In this document: one piece after another, positions 41,205 through 49,523 of the stretch
How the letters are laid out: the number at the start of each line of letters is the position of its first letter
Position numbering within the stretch: position 1 is the first letter of the stretch
Assembly (NCBI RefSeq): GCF_900105945.1
Contig: NZ_FNSO01000004.1
Location: forward strand, 4,216,001 to 4,280,000
DNA: 64,000 nt
DNA from: Amycolatopsis tolypomycina
Lineage (GTDB): Bacteria; Actinomycetota; Actinomycetes; Mycobacteriales; Pseudonocardiaceae
Direction of reading: 5' to 3'
The notes under the pieces: model-generated
Databases searched by the model: none
What the model was told of the DNA's origin: nothing
What the model saw: the letters and a program-made list of their open reading frames with translations, nothing else
Made by a program: the position numbers and the translations under genes

Positions 41205-42772
41205 TCGAACCGGCCCGCGACGACCGGCCGGCGTTGCTCGCCGAGGACGGCACGGTCACCACCCACCGCGAGCTGGCCGGCCAGGTCGACGTGCTGTCCG
41301 CCTGGCTGCGCGGGATCGTGGAGCCGGACCAGGTCGTCGCGGTGGCCATGGGCAACACGCCCTCCGCGGTCGCCATGCTGCTCGCGACGGCGTCGGTCGC
41401 GGTCTGCGCGCCGCTGCCGCCCGGCGGATCGGCCGAGGGGCTGGGCGCCTCCGTGGTCATCGCGGAAGCGGCCGAGGCCGATGTTCCGGTGGTCCGGCCG
41501 TTCGACGACGTCGGGCGGGTAGCCGGGCCGCGGTGTTCGGTGCCGGGAACTGCTCTGCTCGTACGGACCTCCGGCAGCACCGGCGCGGCGAAGCTCGTGC
41601 CGCTGTCCGGTGACGCCGTGCGGTACGCGGCGTCGCTGGTCGCGGAGACACTCGAACTCACCCCGGCCGACCGCGCGCTGAACGCGCTGCCGTTGCACCA
41701 CACGCACGGTCTCGTCGGCGTGGTGCTGTCGAGCCTGACGGCCGGTGCGAGCGTCGTCTGCCTGCCGGGCTACCGCGACGACGGGATGCTCGCCGCGTTC
41801 CGCGCGTTCACGCCGACCTGGTACAGCGCGGTTCCGGCGATCCACGCGCGCGTGGCCGCGTTCGCCGCCGACGGGAAACTCGAGGGACACCGGCTGCGGT
41901 TCGCGCGGTCGGCGTCCGCCCCGCTGCCGGAGGCCTTGCGCCGTCGGCTCGGGGACGCGCTCGGCGTCCCGGTGCTGCAGGCGTACGCGCTGACCGAAGC
42001 GCCGGGCGAGATCTGCGCGCACCGCCCGTCGGTGCCGGTGCCGCCGGGCACGGTCGGGCCGCCGGTCGGCTGCGAGGTCTCGGTGGGCGCGTCGGGCGAA
42101 ATCCTGGTGCGCGGACCGCACGTCTGCGCCGGCTATCTGTCCACAGTGGATGGCCCACTGATCGGGCACCCGGATGGACTGCTGGCCACCGGCGACCTCG
42201 GGCGGCTCACCGAAGAGGGCGAACTGGTCCTGGCCGGGCGCCGCGACGACGTGATCAACCGCGCCGGCGAGAAGGTCTTCCCGGCGGACCTGGAGAACGT
42301 CCTGGCCGGGCACCCTGGCGTGACCGACGTCGTGGTCGGCGGTGCGGCCGACCCGGTGCTGGGCGAGGCCGTGGTCGCCGTCGTCGTCGCCGGGGACGTC
42401 ACCGACGACGACCTCCGCCGGTTCTGCGCGCGGACGCGCCCGGCGCACGGCCCGGACCGGATCGCGCGGGTCGCCGAGATCCCGCGCTCGGCCACGGGCA
42501 AGGTGAACCGCCGCGCGCTGGTCGCCTCGCTCGGCCCCGCGCCCGAAGCCGCCGACGTGCTCGACGCCGTCGCCGCCATCTGGGCGGAGGTGCTGTACCT
42601 GCCTTCGCCCGATCCCGACACCGGGCTGGACGAGCTGGGCGGCGAGTCGCTGCACGGCGCCCGCATCGAGGCGCTGGTCGCCGAACGCCTCGACGTCCGG
42701 CTGCCGCCGTCGGCCGTCCTGGACCGCGGGATGACCATCCGCAGGATGGCGGCCCTGGTCCGGGATTCGTGA
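41201..42772 (+). CDS. Adenylate-forming ligase with C-terminal carrier domain (A-PCP)
   Basis: 523 residues. An acyl-CoA-synthetase-like A domain has VRTSGSTGAAKLVPLSG (P-loop), LPLHHTHGLVGVV (an FadD/oxalyl-CoA-synthetase-like motif), AYALTEAPGEI and GRRDDVINRAGEKVFPADLE. A short carrier domain follows with LGGESLHG (Ser483) as phosphopantetheine site. Residues in the HHTHG motif suggest a small carboxylic acid rather than an amino acid. ATG overlaps the NRPS-MFS stop; its own stop overlaps the LysE gene (GTGA). It probably supplies an acyl starter or side chain in trans to the C domains of the two NRPS proteins. Confidence 0.85.
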   Translation: MIEPARDDRPALLAEDGTVTTHRELAGQVDVLSAWLRGIVEPDQVVAVAMGNTPSAVAMLLATASVAVCAPLPPGGSAEGLGASVVIAEAAEADVPVVRPFDDVGRVAGPRCSVPGTALLVRTSGSTGAAKLVPLSGDAVRYAASLVAETLELTPADRALNALPLHHTHGLVGVVLSSLTAGASVVCLPGYRDDGMLAAFRAFTPTWYSAVPAIHARVAAFAADGKLEGHRLRFARSASAPLPEALRRRLGDALGVPVLQAYALTEAPGEICAHRPSVPVPPGTVGPPVGCEVSVGASGEILVRGPHVCAGYLSTVDGPLIGHPDGLLATGDLGRLTEEGELVLAGRRDDVINRAGEKVFPADLENVLAGHPGVTDVVVGGAADPVLGEAVVAVVVAGDVTDDDLRRFCARTRPAHGPDRIARVAEIPRSATGKVNRRALVASLGPAPEAADVLDAVAAIWAEVLYLPSPDPDTGLDELGGESLHGARIEALVAERLDVRLPPSAVLDRGMTIRRMAALVRDS

Positions 42773-43374
42773 GCCCTGCCGCCACCCTCGCCACGGTGCT
42801 GCTGGCCTACCTGCCGGCCGCGGTCACCCCCGGCCCCAACTTCGTGCTGATCGCGCACACCGCCGCGGCCGGCACCCGGCGCGCCGCGGTGGCCGTCGCG
42901 CTCGGGGTGGTCGTGGCGGGTGGCCTGCTGGCCGCGGTCGCGGTCTTCGGGCTCGGCAGCCTGCTGGCCCGCACACCGTGGCTGGCGACGGCGTTGCGCG
43001 TGGTCTGCGGCGCGTACCTCGCCTGGCTCGGCGTGCGGCTGTGGCTCCGGGCCCGCGCCCCGGACACGGCCCCGCCGTCGGGTCACGGCAGCGCCTTCCG
43101 CCAGGGCGTGGTCAGCAACCTGACCAACCCCAAGGCCGCCGCGTTCTTCGGCAGCGTCCTCACCGCGACCCTGCCCCCGGCCGAACCCACGGCCGTCAAA
43201 GCCGCCGCGGTCGCGCTGATCGTCACCGCCTCGGCCGCGTGGCACCTGAGCGTGGCCCTGTTGTTCTCCGCGTCTTCGACCCAACGCTGGTACGCGCGCG
43301 CGAAACCGGCGCTCAACCGGGTCGTGGGCACGATTCTCGTCGTCCTTGGCCTCGTGCTCGCCTGGACGCCGTGA
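42769..43374 (+). CDS. LysE/RhtB-family exporter
   Basis: 201 residues with about six membrane helices. The N-terminus is the LysE signature (LAYLPAAVTPGPNFVLIAHTAAAGTRRA), followed by GLGSLLARTPWLATALRVVCGAYLAWLGVRLW and the conserved GVVSNLTNPKAAAFF. The family exports amino acids and small metabolites. Starting at GTG inside the previous stop, it is the last gene of the peptide operon and ends within a hairpin. Together with the fused MFS domain this gives the cluster two exporters; one may export a precursor or shunt amino acid. Confidence 0.85.
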   Translation: MSPAATLATVLLAYLPAAVTPGPNFVLIAHTAAAGTRRAAVAVALGVVVAGGLLAAVAVFGLGSLLARTPWLATALRVVCGAYLAWLGVRLWLRARAPDTAPPSGHGSAFRQGVVSNLTNPKAAAFFGSVLTATLPPAEPTAVKAAAVALIVTASAAWHLSVALLFSASSTQRWYARAKPALNRVVGTILVVLGLVLAWTP

Positions 43375-43407
43375 AGGCCTCCCCGCGCGCGGCGAGGAGG
43401 CCTTCAC
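43371..43407. terminator. Bidirectional terminator between LysE and the convergent carboxypeptidase gene
   Basis: A 12-bp perfect stem (43371-43382 with 43396-43407, GTGAAGGCCTCC and complement) closes a 13-nt GC-rich loop. The LysE stop codon is inside the left arm and the convergent M14 gene ends at 43423. This resembles the hairpin at 7481-7533 in placement. Confidence 0.75.
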
Positions 43408-43422
43408 GAACGAGCCGCGGTC

Positions 43423-45909
43423 CTACCGGGTGCCGCCCGAAGCGCGCTGCTTCTGCGCGTGCGCGGACCGGGTGCAGACCTCGCCGACGTCGACCGTCTG
43501 GCCGCGGTCGGCGTAGACGTCGGCCACGCCGACCAGCTTGCCGCCCGGCGTCGAGCAGGTCAGCTGGTAGGCCTCCTTCGTCCCGTAGGTCGGCGGGATC
43601 GGCGACGAGAACGACACGTCACCGGTCCAGTCGTCGACCGCGTCCGGGTTCGCCTGGTCGTAGTTGACCACCACGGCCTTGTAGTCGCCGGCCGGCGGGT
43701 CGAACAGCACGGCGTGCTCGGCCGTCGTGCCGCCGTTGGCCGACGAGCTGACCAGGTTGCCCGCCGAGTCGTAGACGTAGAGGTCCCAGTCGGTCGAGGT
43801 GCTCGCCCAGTTGATGTTGACGCTGAACTTCCCGTTGTCGACCTTCGGCAGGCCGTCGACGTGGAAGGTGAACGAGTCACCCGCCGGGTCGGCCGGGTAG
43901 TTCTGGTTGATCGGCGGCACGCCAGCCGGGTTGGCGACCGCGTAGCCCTGCTGCGCGGGACCCTGCGGGGTGCGCCCGTACCGGCCGGCCACGTACGGCC
44001 GCGTCGACGGGTTGACCGACCACGCGAAGCGCCCGCCGGTGGCGGTGAACTTCGAGTTCAGGTCGTCGGTGATGTAGATCGGCGGCTTGGTGGAGCCGTC
44101 GGGCTGGATCACCGGCGACGTCGGCGTCTGGAACGTCTTGTGCAGCTTGAGCTGGTAGCCCTTGGGCGCCGAGCCGATCAGCGTCGAGTGCTGCTGCGGG
44201 TCGGCCGCGTTGCCCAGCATGTCCAGGAACGCCTGGCGGTTGCCGCCCTTGCCGGCACCGGCCGCGGGGGCCAGACCGGCGTACTCGGCCACGACGCTGT
44301 CGGCGTAGGGCCCGTGGAAGCCGTTGCCGCCGACCTCGATCGTGAAGCCCCAGCCGCCGGTGGCCCAGTACGACCAGTCCTCGGTGGTGCCGGTCGTGTC
44401 GTAGAGCGCCCAGCTCGGCTCGCTGGTGTAGCCGTTGCGCGAGGCCAGCTTGTCGCCGAGGGCCTTGTACTGCGGCTCCTCCAGCGGCGGGCGGACGTCC
44501 GCCACGCCCGGCGGGCGCAGCACGAGCGCGGCGACGGTGTGCATCGTGATCAGGTTGGTCACCTGCCGCGAGGACACGATCGAGCGGACGTTGCGCACCT
44601 CGGGCTCGCTGAACGGCGCGGACCCGCGGAAGGTGTCGCCGCTCCAGGTCAGCTCGGCCCCGGCGCCGCCCCAGAAGCCGCCGTAGTTGCGGTTCGGGTC
44701 GGTGCCGCGGACGCGGCCGCCCGGGTTCGCCTTGCAGACGCCGGTCGCGAACTGCGGCGGCGAGTCGTTGACGTTGCAGTTCTTGCGCTTCATCTCGTAG
44801 TCGAAGCGGGTGAAGTCGCCCTTGGGCTCGGCCTCGCGGGAGATCTCGAAGCCGTCCGGGTTGATGATCGGCACGACGATGTTGCGCGTCTTGCCCACCA
44901 GCGACCGGATGGCGGCGTCGCGCGAGTAGCCGTTGACCAGCTCGTACGCCCATTCCATGACGTGCTCGCCGGCCGGCCACTCCCGGGCGTGGTGCACGCC
45001 CATGGTGAAGTTCACCGGCTTGCCGTCGGTGACGTTCTTGACGTCCGTGGCGATCTCGACGCCGACGACGTCACGACCTTCCCACGTCGATTCCGGCATC
45101 GTGAACGCCGAGACCAGACTCGGGTTCTTGCGGGCCAGTTCCTTGAGCTCGTAGTTGTACTCGTAGAGGTGCCGGTAGCTGGTGCGCCCGGACGGCAGCG
45201 CCGAAGCGGCGGTCTTGGCGGCGTACTCGCGGTCGGTCCGGGCGTCCCGGACCGACTTGGCCGAGAGGTCCGCCTCGATGACCTTCGACTTGAAGCCGCT
45301 GTCCTTCAGCGTCTTGCGGTCGGCGTCGTCGGCGAGCACGACCTCGACCCCGGTCGCGTCACCCTTCTCGGTGACGTCGAGCCCGAGGGCGGTCAGCTTG
45401 CCCTTGTCGGCGCGGGTGGGCGTCTCGACGCGGACGAGCTCCGCGCGCTGGGTCGCCGGAGTCGGCGTGCCCTGCGGCGTCAGGGCCAGGAAGTCGACAC
45501 CGAGCTGGACCTGGCCGGCCGAGCCGCCGTACCGGCAGCCCTGGACGACGAGCTCCTGGCCCTTCTTCACGAAGCTCTCGGCGAGTTCGTGGCTGCGCAA
45601 CGCCGTCGAGGCGGCGACCACCGCACCGGTGGCCTTGTCGAACACGGCGACGTCCCAGTCGCCCTCGGCGCCCGACGTGGCCTTGAGCCGCGCCTGCACC
45701 AAGCCATCCACAGTGGACGTCAGCTCGCGGCGATCGGCACCCGAGGTGCCCTTGGGCAGGACTTTCGCGAAGCAGGAGCGGGGCACCGACTTGTCGGCGC
45801 GCAGGATGTTCTGCGCCGCGACCGCGGTGCCGGACGGCAACGCGACGAACGTTCCGGCCAGTGCGACGGCCGAAGCCAGCATCACTAACCGTCTTGGTGA
45901 ATTCCCCAC
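43423..45909 (-). CDS. Secreted M14 zinc carboxypeptidase
   Basis: About 828 residues with a signal peptide (LVMLASAVALAGTFVALPSGTAVAAQ). A long N-terminal propeptide-like region precedes the M14 domain, whose zinc site is His307 and Glu310 in HAREW, His457 in TMHTV, and catalytic Glu525 in FTIEVGG. The C-terminal 200 residues form beta-sandwich modules with NINWASTSTDWDLYVYDSAG, typical of secreted actinomycete proteases. GTG 45909 is chosen (GGAGG nine bases upstream); earlier in-frame codons would delay the signal peptide. It acts extracellularly in peptide scavenging. Cysteine pairs in the catalytic domain suggest disulfides. Confidence 0.87.
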   Translation of the reverse strand: MGNSPRRLVMLASAVALAGTFVALPSGTAVAAQNILRADKSVPRSCFAKVLPKGTSGADRRELTSTVDGLVQARLKATSGAEGDWDVAVFDKATGAVVAASTALRSHELAESFVKKGQELVVQGCRYGGSAGQVQLGVDFLALTPQGTPTPATQRAELVRVETPTRADKGKLTALGLDVTEKGDATGVEVVLADDADRKTLKDSGFKSKVIEADLSAKSVRDARTDREYAAKTAASALPSGRTSYRHLYEYNYELKELARKNPSLVSAFTMPESTWEGRDVVGVEIATDVKNVTDGKPVNFTMGVHHAREWPAGEHVMEWAYELVNGYSRDAAIRSLVGKTRNIVVPIINPDGFEISREAEPKGDFTRFDYEMKRKNCNVNDSPPQFATGVCKANPGGRVRGTDPNRNYGGFWGGAGAELTWSGDTFRGSAPFSEPEVRNVRSIVSSRQVTNLITMHTVAALVLRPPGVADVRPPLEEPQYKALGDKLASRNGYTSEPSWALYDTTGTTEDWSYWATGGWGFTIEVGGNGFHGPYADSVVAEYAGLAPAAGAGKGGNRQAFLDMLGNAADPQQHSTLIGSAPKGYQLKLHKTFQTPTSPVIQPDGSTKPPIYITDDLNSKFTATGGRFAWSVNPSTRPYVAGRYGRTPQGPAQQGYAVANPAGVPPINQNYPADPAGDSFTFHVDGLPKVDNGKFSVNINWASTSTDWDLYVYDSAGNLVSSSANGGTTAEHAVLFDPPAGDYKAVVVNYDQANPDAVDDWTGDVSFSSPIPPTYGTKEAYQLTCSTPGGKLVGVADVYADRGQTVDVGEVCTRSAHAQKQRASGGTR

Positions 45910-46067
45910 AGGTAGAGACCTCCTTGACGCCAGACCGGCACGCACGGACGTACCGGAACCGGAGGACCATAATGGAGGAAATCCGGCCGCGGTAACCGCC
46001 GTAAGTCGTACAGCGTTCAACCCGCTTTTCACCGGGAGTTCAACCACCGCTCGGCTACTGTCGGTTC

Positions 46068-46727
46068 ATGGTCACGTTCCCCGCGCGACGGGTGTCGGTC
46101 GCGATCTCGCTGACGGGCATCGCGGCCTTGGTGCTCGGCGCGGGCCTGGTGCTGTTGCTGCAGGTCATCCCGCCGACGGACGAAATCAGTGTCACCCGCC
46201 GCACGATCAGCGAGTACGGGTTGTCCGATCACAAGTGGGTCTTCGACCTCGCGGTGCTCCTGGTCGCCGCCGGCTCGGCGGCGGGCCTGCTGGTCCTCCA
46301 CCGCCAGGGCAGGCTGCCGGCCCCGGCGGCCATCCTGGGGACACTGTGGACGGTCGGGCTGCTGGTCATCGTGGCCTTCCCCAAGCCGGACTGGGCCACC
46401 GTCTCCCGCGCCGACTTCGGCGGCACGCTGCACCGGATCGCGAGCGTGGTGGCGTTCGTGGCGCTGCCACTGGCGGTCCTGGTCGCGGCACGCGCGGCGT
46501 TCCCGGCGTCCCCCGGCCGCCGCTGGCTGGCCCGGGTGCTGGCCCTGGTGTCGCTGGGCTGGTTCGCGGTGATCCTGGGCGCGGTCGTGGTGGCCGCGAC
46601 GTCCGACGGCCGGTGGTGGACGTTGATCCCGCTCGGCCTCGTCGAACGCGGGATGGCGCTGACCGAGCTGGTGGCGCTGGGTGTCCTGTTCGCCCCGGTC
46701 GGCGAGCGGTCCCGACAACCGCGATGA
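46068..46727 (+). CDS. DUF998-family integral membrane protein
   Basis: 219 residues with about six membrane helices. The conserved DUF998 region is visible: VTRRTISEYGLSDHKWVFDLAVLL after helix 1, and a DFGGTLHRIASVVAF segment after helix 3. The function of the family is not established. It is divergent from the carboxypeptidase (158-bp gap) and 56 bp upstream of the P450 gene, whose own operator lies between, so it is probably a separate transcription unit. Confidence 0.78.
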   Translation: MVTFPARRVSVAISLTGIAALVLGAGLVLLLQVIPPTDEISVTRRTISEYGLSDHKWVFDLAVLLVAAGSAAGLLVLHRQGRLPAPAAILGTLWTVGLLVIVAFPKPDWATVSRADFGGTLHRIASVVAFVALPLAVLVAARAAFPASPGRRWLARVLALVSLGWFAVILGAVVVAATSDGRWWTLIPLGLVERGMALTELVALGVLFAPVGERSRQPR

Positions 46728-46748
46728 CCCCGCGTCCGGCCGTCGATA

Positions 46749-46763
46749 ACCTACACTGTAGGT
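46749..46763. promoter_or_regulatory. TetR-type operator upstream of the P450-TetR pair
   Basis: ACCTACACTGTAGGT is a perfect 7-1-7 palindrome 20 bp before the P450 start, straddling the likely promoter. Its size and TACA/TGTA core fit a TetR repressor. The tetR gene is coupled to the P450 downstream, so the simplest reading is autorepression of the two-gene operon. Confidence 0.65.
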
Positions 46764-46783
46764 ACGCGACCGGAGGGGAAGTC

Positions 46784-48085
46784 ATGACCGGAGCCCTGGC
46801 CTGGACGAAACCCGTGGTGCGCTGGGGCCTCGGCCACGCGCTCCCCCGCACCGTGCTGCGGCGCGAGGCCAAGCGTGGTGACCTGCAGGGACGCATGGTC
46901 GTCGCCGCGGCCGAAGGGCGGGATCTCACCACTCTGTTCGAAGAGATCCGGGACGTCGGGCCGCTCGCGCGGACGCGCTTCGGCTGGATGACCACCACGC
47001 ACGCCGCCGTGCGGGAAGTGCTCTCCAGTGAGGACTTCCGCGTCGGCGTCCTCGGGTCGGACGGCTCCGCGCTCGGCCGGCTCGTCGAATGGTCGGCCGG
47101 CGAGCACCTGCACCCCGTGCGGCCGCCGTCGCTGCTCGCCGTCAACCCGCCCGAGCACACCCGCTACCGCAAGCTCGTCACCGGCGTGTTCACCGTGCGC
47201 GCGGTCGAACAGCTGCGCGGCCGGGTGCAGGAGATCGCCGACGGCCTGCTCGACGAGCTCGATCCGGCCCGCCCGCTCGACCTCGTCGAGTCCTACTGCG
47301 GGCTGCTGCCGGTCACCGTCATCAGCGAGATCCTCGGCGTGCCGCCGTCCGACCTCGGCAAGGTGCTGTCCCTGGGCGCGGCCGCCGCCCCCAGCCTCGA
47401 CCTCGGGCTCGGCTGGCGCACCTTCCGCGACGTCGAGACCGCGCTCGCCGAGTTCGACACCTGGCTCGGCGAGCACCTCGACCACCTGCGCCGGCACCCC
47501 GGCGACGACCTGTTCAGCAAGCTCGTCGCGGCCCGCGACGGCGGGGTCGGCCTCACCGAGACGGAACTGAAGTCCACCGCGGGCCTGGTGCTGGCGGCCG
47601 GCTTCGAGACGACGGTCAACCTGCTCGGCAGCGGCATCGCCCTGCTCGCCGGCGACCCCGGGCAGCTCGCCGTGCTGCGCGAACGGCCGGAGCTGTGGGG
47701 CAACGCCGTCGAAGAGGTGCTCCGGTACGACCCGCCGGTACTGCTGACCGGACGCGTGGCCACGCGCGCCACCGAGGTCGCCGGGGTTCCGCTGCCGCGC
47801 GGGGCGCTGGTCACCACGGTGCTGGCCGGCGCCAACCGCGACCCCGGCGTGTTCGCCGATCCGGCGGTCTTCGACGTCACCCGGGCCGGCGCGCGCGACC
47901 ACGTGTCGTTCGGCGCCGGCCGCCACCACTGCCTGGGTGCCTCCCTGGCGCGGATGGAGGGCGAGATCGGGCTGCGCACGATCTTCGACCGGTTCCCCGG
48001 CCTGCGCGTGCTGCCCGGCGGGCGCCGCCGCGACACGCGGATCCTGCGCGGCTACGAGAACCTGCCCGCGGTGCTCACGCCGTGA
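46784..48085 (+). CDS. Cytochrome P450
   Basis: 433 residues. The I-helix oxygen-binding motif AAGFETT, the K-helix ExxR in EEVLRY and the heme loop FGAGRHHCLGASLARME with the axial Cys are all present. The N-terminus has no membrane anchor, as in soluble bacterial class I P450s. The frame is open far upstream, but GGAGGGGAA and an ATG at 46784 follow the operator. No ferredoxin or reductase gene is adjacent, so electrons come from unlinked partners. Substrate unknown. The coupled TetR suggests induction by the substrate or a related xenobiotic. Confidence 0.9.
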   Translation: MTGALAWTKPVVRWGLGHALPRTVLRREAKRGDLQGRMVVAAAEGRDLTTLFEEIRDVGPLARTRFGWMTTTHAAVREVLSSEDFRVGVLGSDGSALGRLVEWSAGEHLHPVRPPSLLAVNPPEHTRYRKLVTGVFTVRAVEQLRGRVQEIADGLLDELDPARPLDLVESYCGLLPVTVISEILGVPPSDLGKVLSLGAAAAPSLDLGLGWRTFRDVETALAEFDTWLGEHLDHLRRHPGDDLFSKLVAARDGGVGLTETELKSTAGLVLAAGFETTVNLLGSGIALLAGDPGQLAVLRERPELWGNAVEEVLRYDPPVLLTGRVATRATEVAGVPLPRGALVTTVLAGANRDPGVFADPAVFDVTRAGARDHVSFGAGRHHCLGASLARMEGEIGLRTIFDRFPGLRVLPGGRRRDTRILRGYENLPAVLTP

Positions 48086-48714
48086 CGACCCGGCGGGGCC
48101 GTCCGTCCCAGGGCGTCCTGTCGCGCGAACGGATCCTGCTCGCCGGGCTCGCGCTCGTCGACGAGGAGGGCCTGGAGGCGGTGAGCATGCGCAAGCTGGC
48201 GCGGCGGCTCGGCGTCGACCCGATGAGCCTGTACAACCACGTCGACGGCAAGGACGCGCTGCTCGACGGGATCGCCGAGGTGCTGCTCGCCGCGATCCCC
48301 GGGCCGCCGGCGGAGGCGGACCTGCGCGAGACGATGTCGGCGCTGGCGCACGGGTTCCGGAACGCGCTGCTCGGCCACCCGCGGGCGGCGCCGCTCGTGC
48401 TGACCCGCCGGCTCGCGTCGATGACGGCGCTGGCGCCGGTGGAGGCGGTGCTCGCCCCGCTGCTGGCGGCGGGCTACCCGCCCGAGCGCGCGGTGCACGG
48501 GCTGCGGGCCGTGGTGGCGTTCCTGATCGGCACGCTGATGCGCGAGGTCGACGCGGCCCCGACGTTCGGCGGCAGCGCCCGCCGGCTCGCGGACCTCACG
48601 GCGTCCGGCCTGCCTGCCGTCACGGCGGCGGCACCCTCCCTCGCGGAATGCGACCACGAAGCGGAGTTCGAATTCGGGCTGCGGATCATGCTCGACGCCC
48701 TCGCCGCGCCCTAG
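48082..48714 (+). CDS. TetR-family regulator of the upstream P450
   Basis: 210 residues. HTH at about 14-60 (SRERILLAGLALVDEEGLEAVSMRKLARRLGVDPMSLYNHVDGKDALLDG) and a TetR_C_1-type C-terminal domain (GLRAVVAFLIGTLMREVD) resembling the tetracycline-repressor subgroup. GTG overlaps the P450 stop (GTGA), so both proteins come from one mRNA. It likely binds the palindrome at 46749-46763. The 3' end overlaps the convergent alarmone synthetase gene by four bases. Confidence 0.85.
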   Translation: MTTRRGRPSQGVLSRERILLAGLALVDEEGLEAVSMRKLARRLGVDPMSLYNHVDGKDALLDGIAEVLLAAIPGPPAEADLRETMSALAHGFRNALLGHPRAAPLVLTRRLASMTALAPVEAVLAPLLAAGYPPERAVHGLRAVVAFLIGTLMREVDAAPTFGGSARRLADLTASGLPAVTAAAPSLAECDHEAEFEFGLRIMLDALAAP

Positions 48715-49364
48715 CGGATCCGTTCGTGCAGCGCGGCCATCCGGCTGTCGAGGTCGGCCGCCGTGCGGGCCGCCGCCGCGAGCTCACCGGCGAAGTCGGG
48801 TGGGACGCTGTCGCGGTACTTGTACGACAGCTTGTGCTCCACCGCGGCCCAGAAGTCCATGGCGATGGTGCGCAGCTGGACCTCGACCTTGACCTTTTCC
48901 ACCCGGTCGGACAGGAACACCGGGATGCGCACGATGAGGTGCAGGCTGCGGTAGCCGTTGGCCTTCGGGCTGGCGATGTAGTCCTTGGTGCGCAGGAGCT
49001 CGACGTCGTCCTGCGCGGTGAGCATGCGGGCGACCTCGTAGACGTCGGAGACGAACGGGCAGACCACCCGGATACCGGCGATGTCGTCGAGGGCGGCGGC
49101 CGCGGAGACCCAGTCGCCGCCGAGGCCGCGGCGGCGCACCTTTTCCTTGATGGCTTCCGGTCGCTTCACGCGGCTCGTGATGTGCTCGATCGGGTCGTGC
49201 CGGTGGACGAAGTCGAATTCCTCGCTGAGGATCCGCAGCTTCGTCATCAGCTCTTCGATGGCGAACTTGTACATCAGGAGGAACCGCGGGAGCTGCCCGG
49301 CGACGGCGAGCTCATCGGCCGCCTCGCGCAGGGCGGCGTCTTCGGCCGCCGGGTCGGTGGTCAC
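48711..49364 (-). CDS. Small alarmone synthetase (RelQ/YjbM-type GTP pyrophosphokinase)
   Basis: 217 residues containing only a RelA/SpoT synthetase domain, with no hydrolase, TGS or ACT part. Motifs: LDDIAGIRVVCPFVSDVYEVARML (metal-binding Asp), DYIASPKANGYRSLHL (GTP/ATP site) and VEVQLRTIAMDFWAAVEHKLSYK with the catalytic Glu/Gln. Such enzymes make (p)ppGpp, or pGpp, from GTP and ATP, usually under transcriptional control. GTG 49364 is preferred (GAGG five bases upstream); TTG at 49403 would extend it by 13 residues. It is monocistronic, convergent with the TetR gene. Confidence 0.88.
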   Translation of the reverse strand: MTTDPAAEDAALREAADELAVAGQLPRFLLMYKFAIEELMTKLRILSEEFDFVHRHDPIEHITSRVKRPEAIKEKVRRRGLGGDWVSAAAALDDIAGIRVVCPFVSDVYEVARMLTAQDDVELLRTKDYIASPKANGYRSLHLIVRIPVFLSDRVEKVKVEVQLRTIAMDFWAAVEHKLSYKYRDSVPPDFAGELAAAARTAADLDSRMAALHERIR

Positions 49365-49523
49365 TGAAGCCTCGTGCTGTCGTCGGACGTTTTCCGAGCG
49401 CAAGAGTACTGCGCGCTGTTCGGAGAACGAACGGCGACGGGCCGGAGTTCCCGCCGGTCACCGGTTCGGGGACGGTGTCCGGCCCGGACCGGGGCCGTGG
49501 GGGCACCGGTCCGGGCCGGGTGG

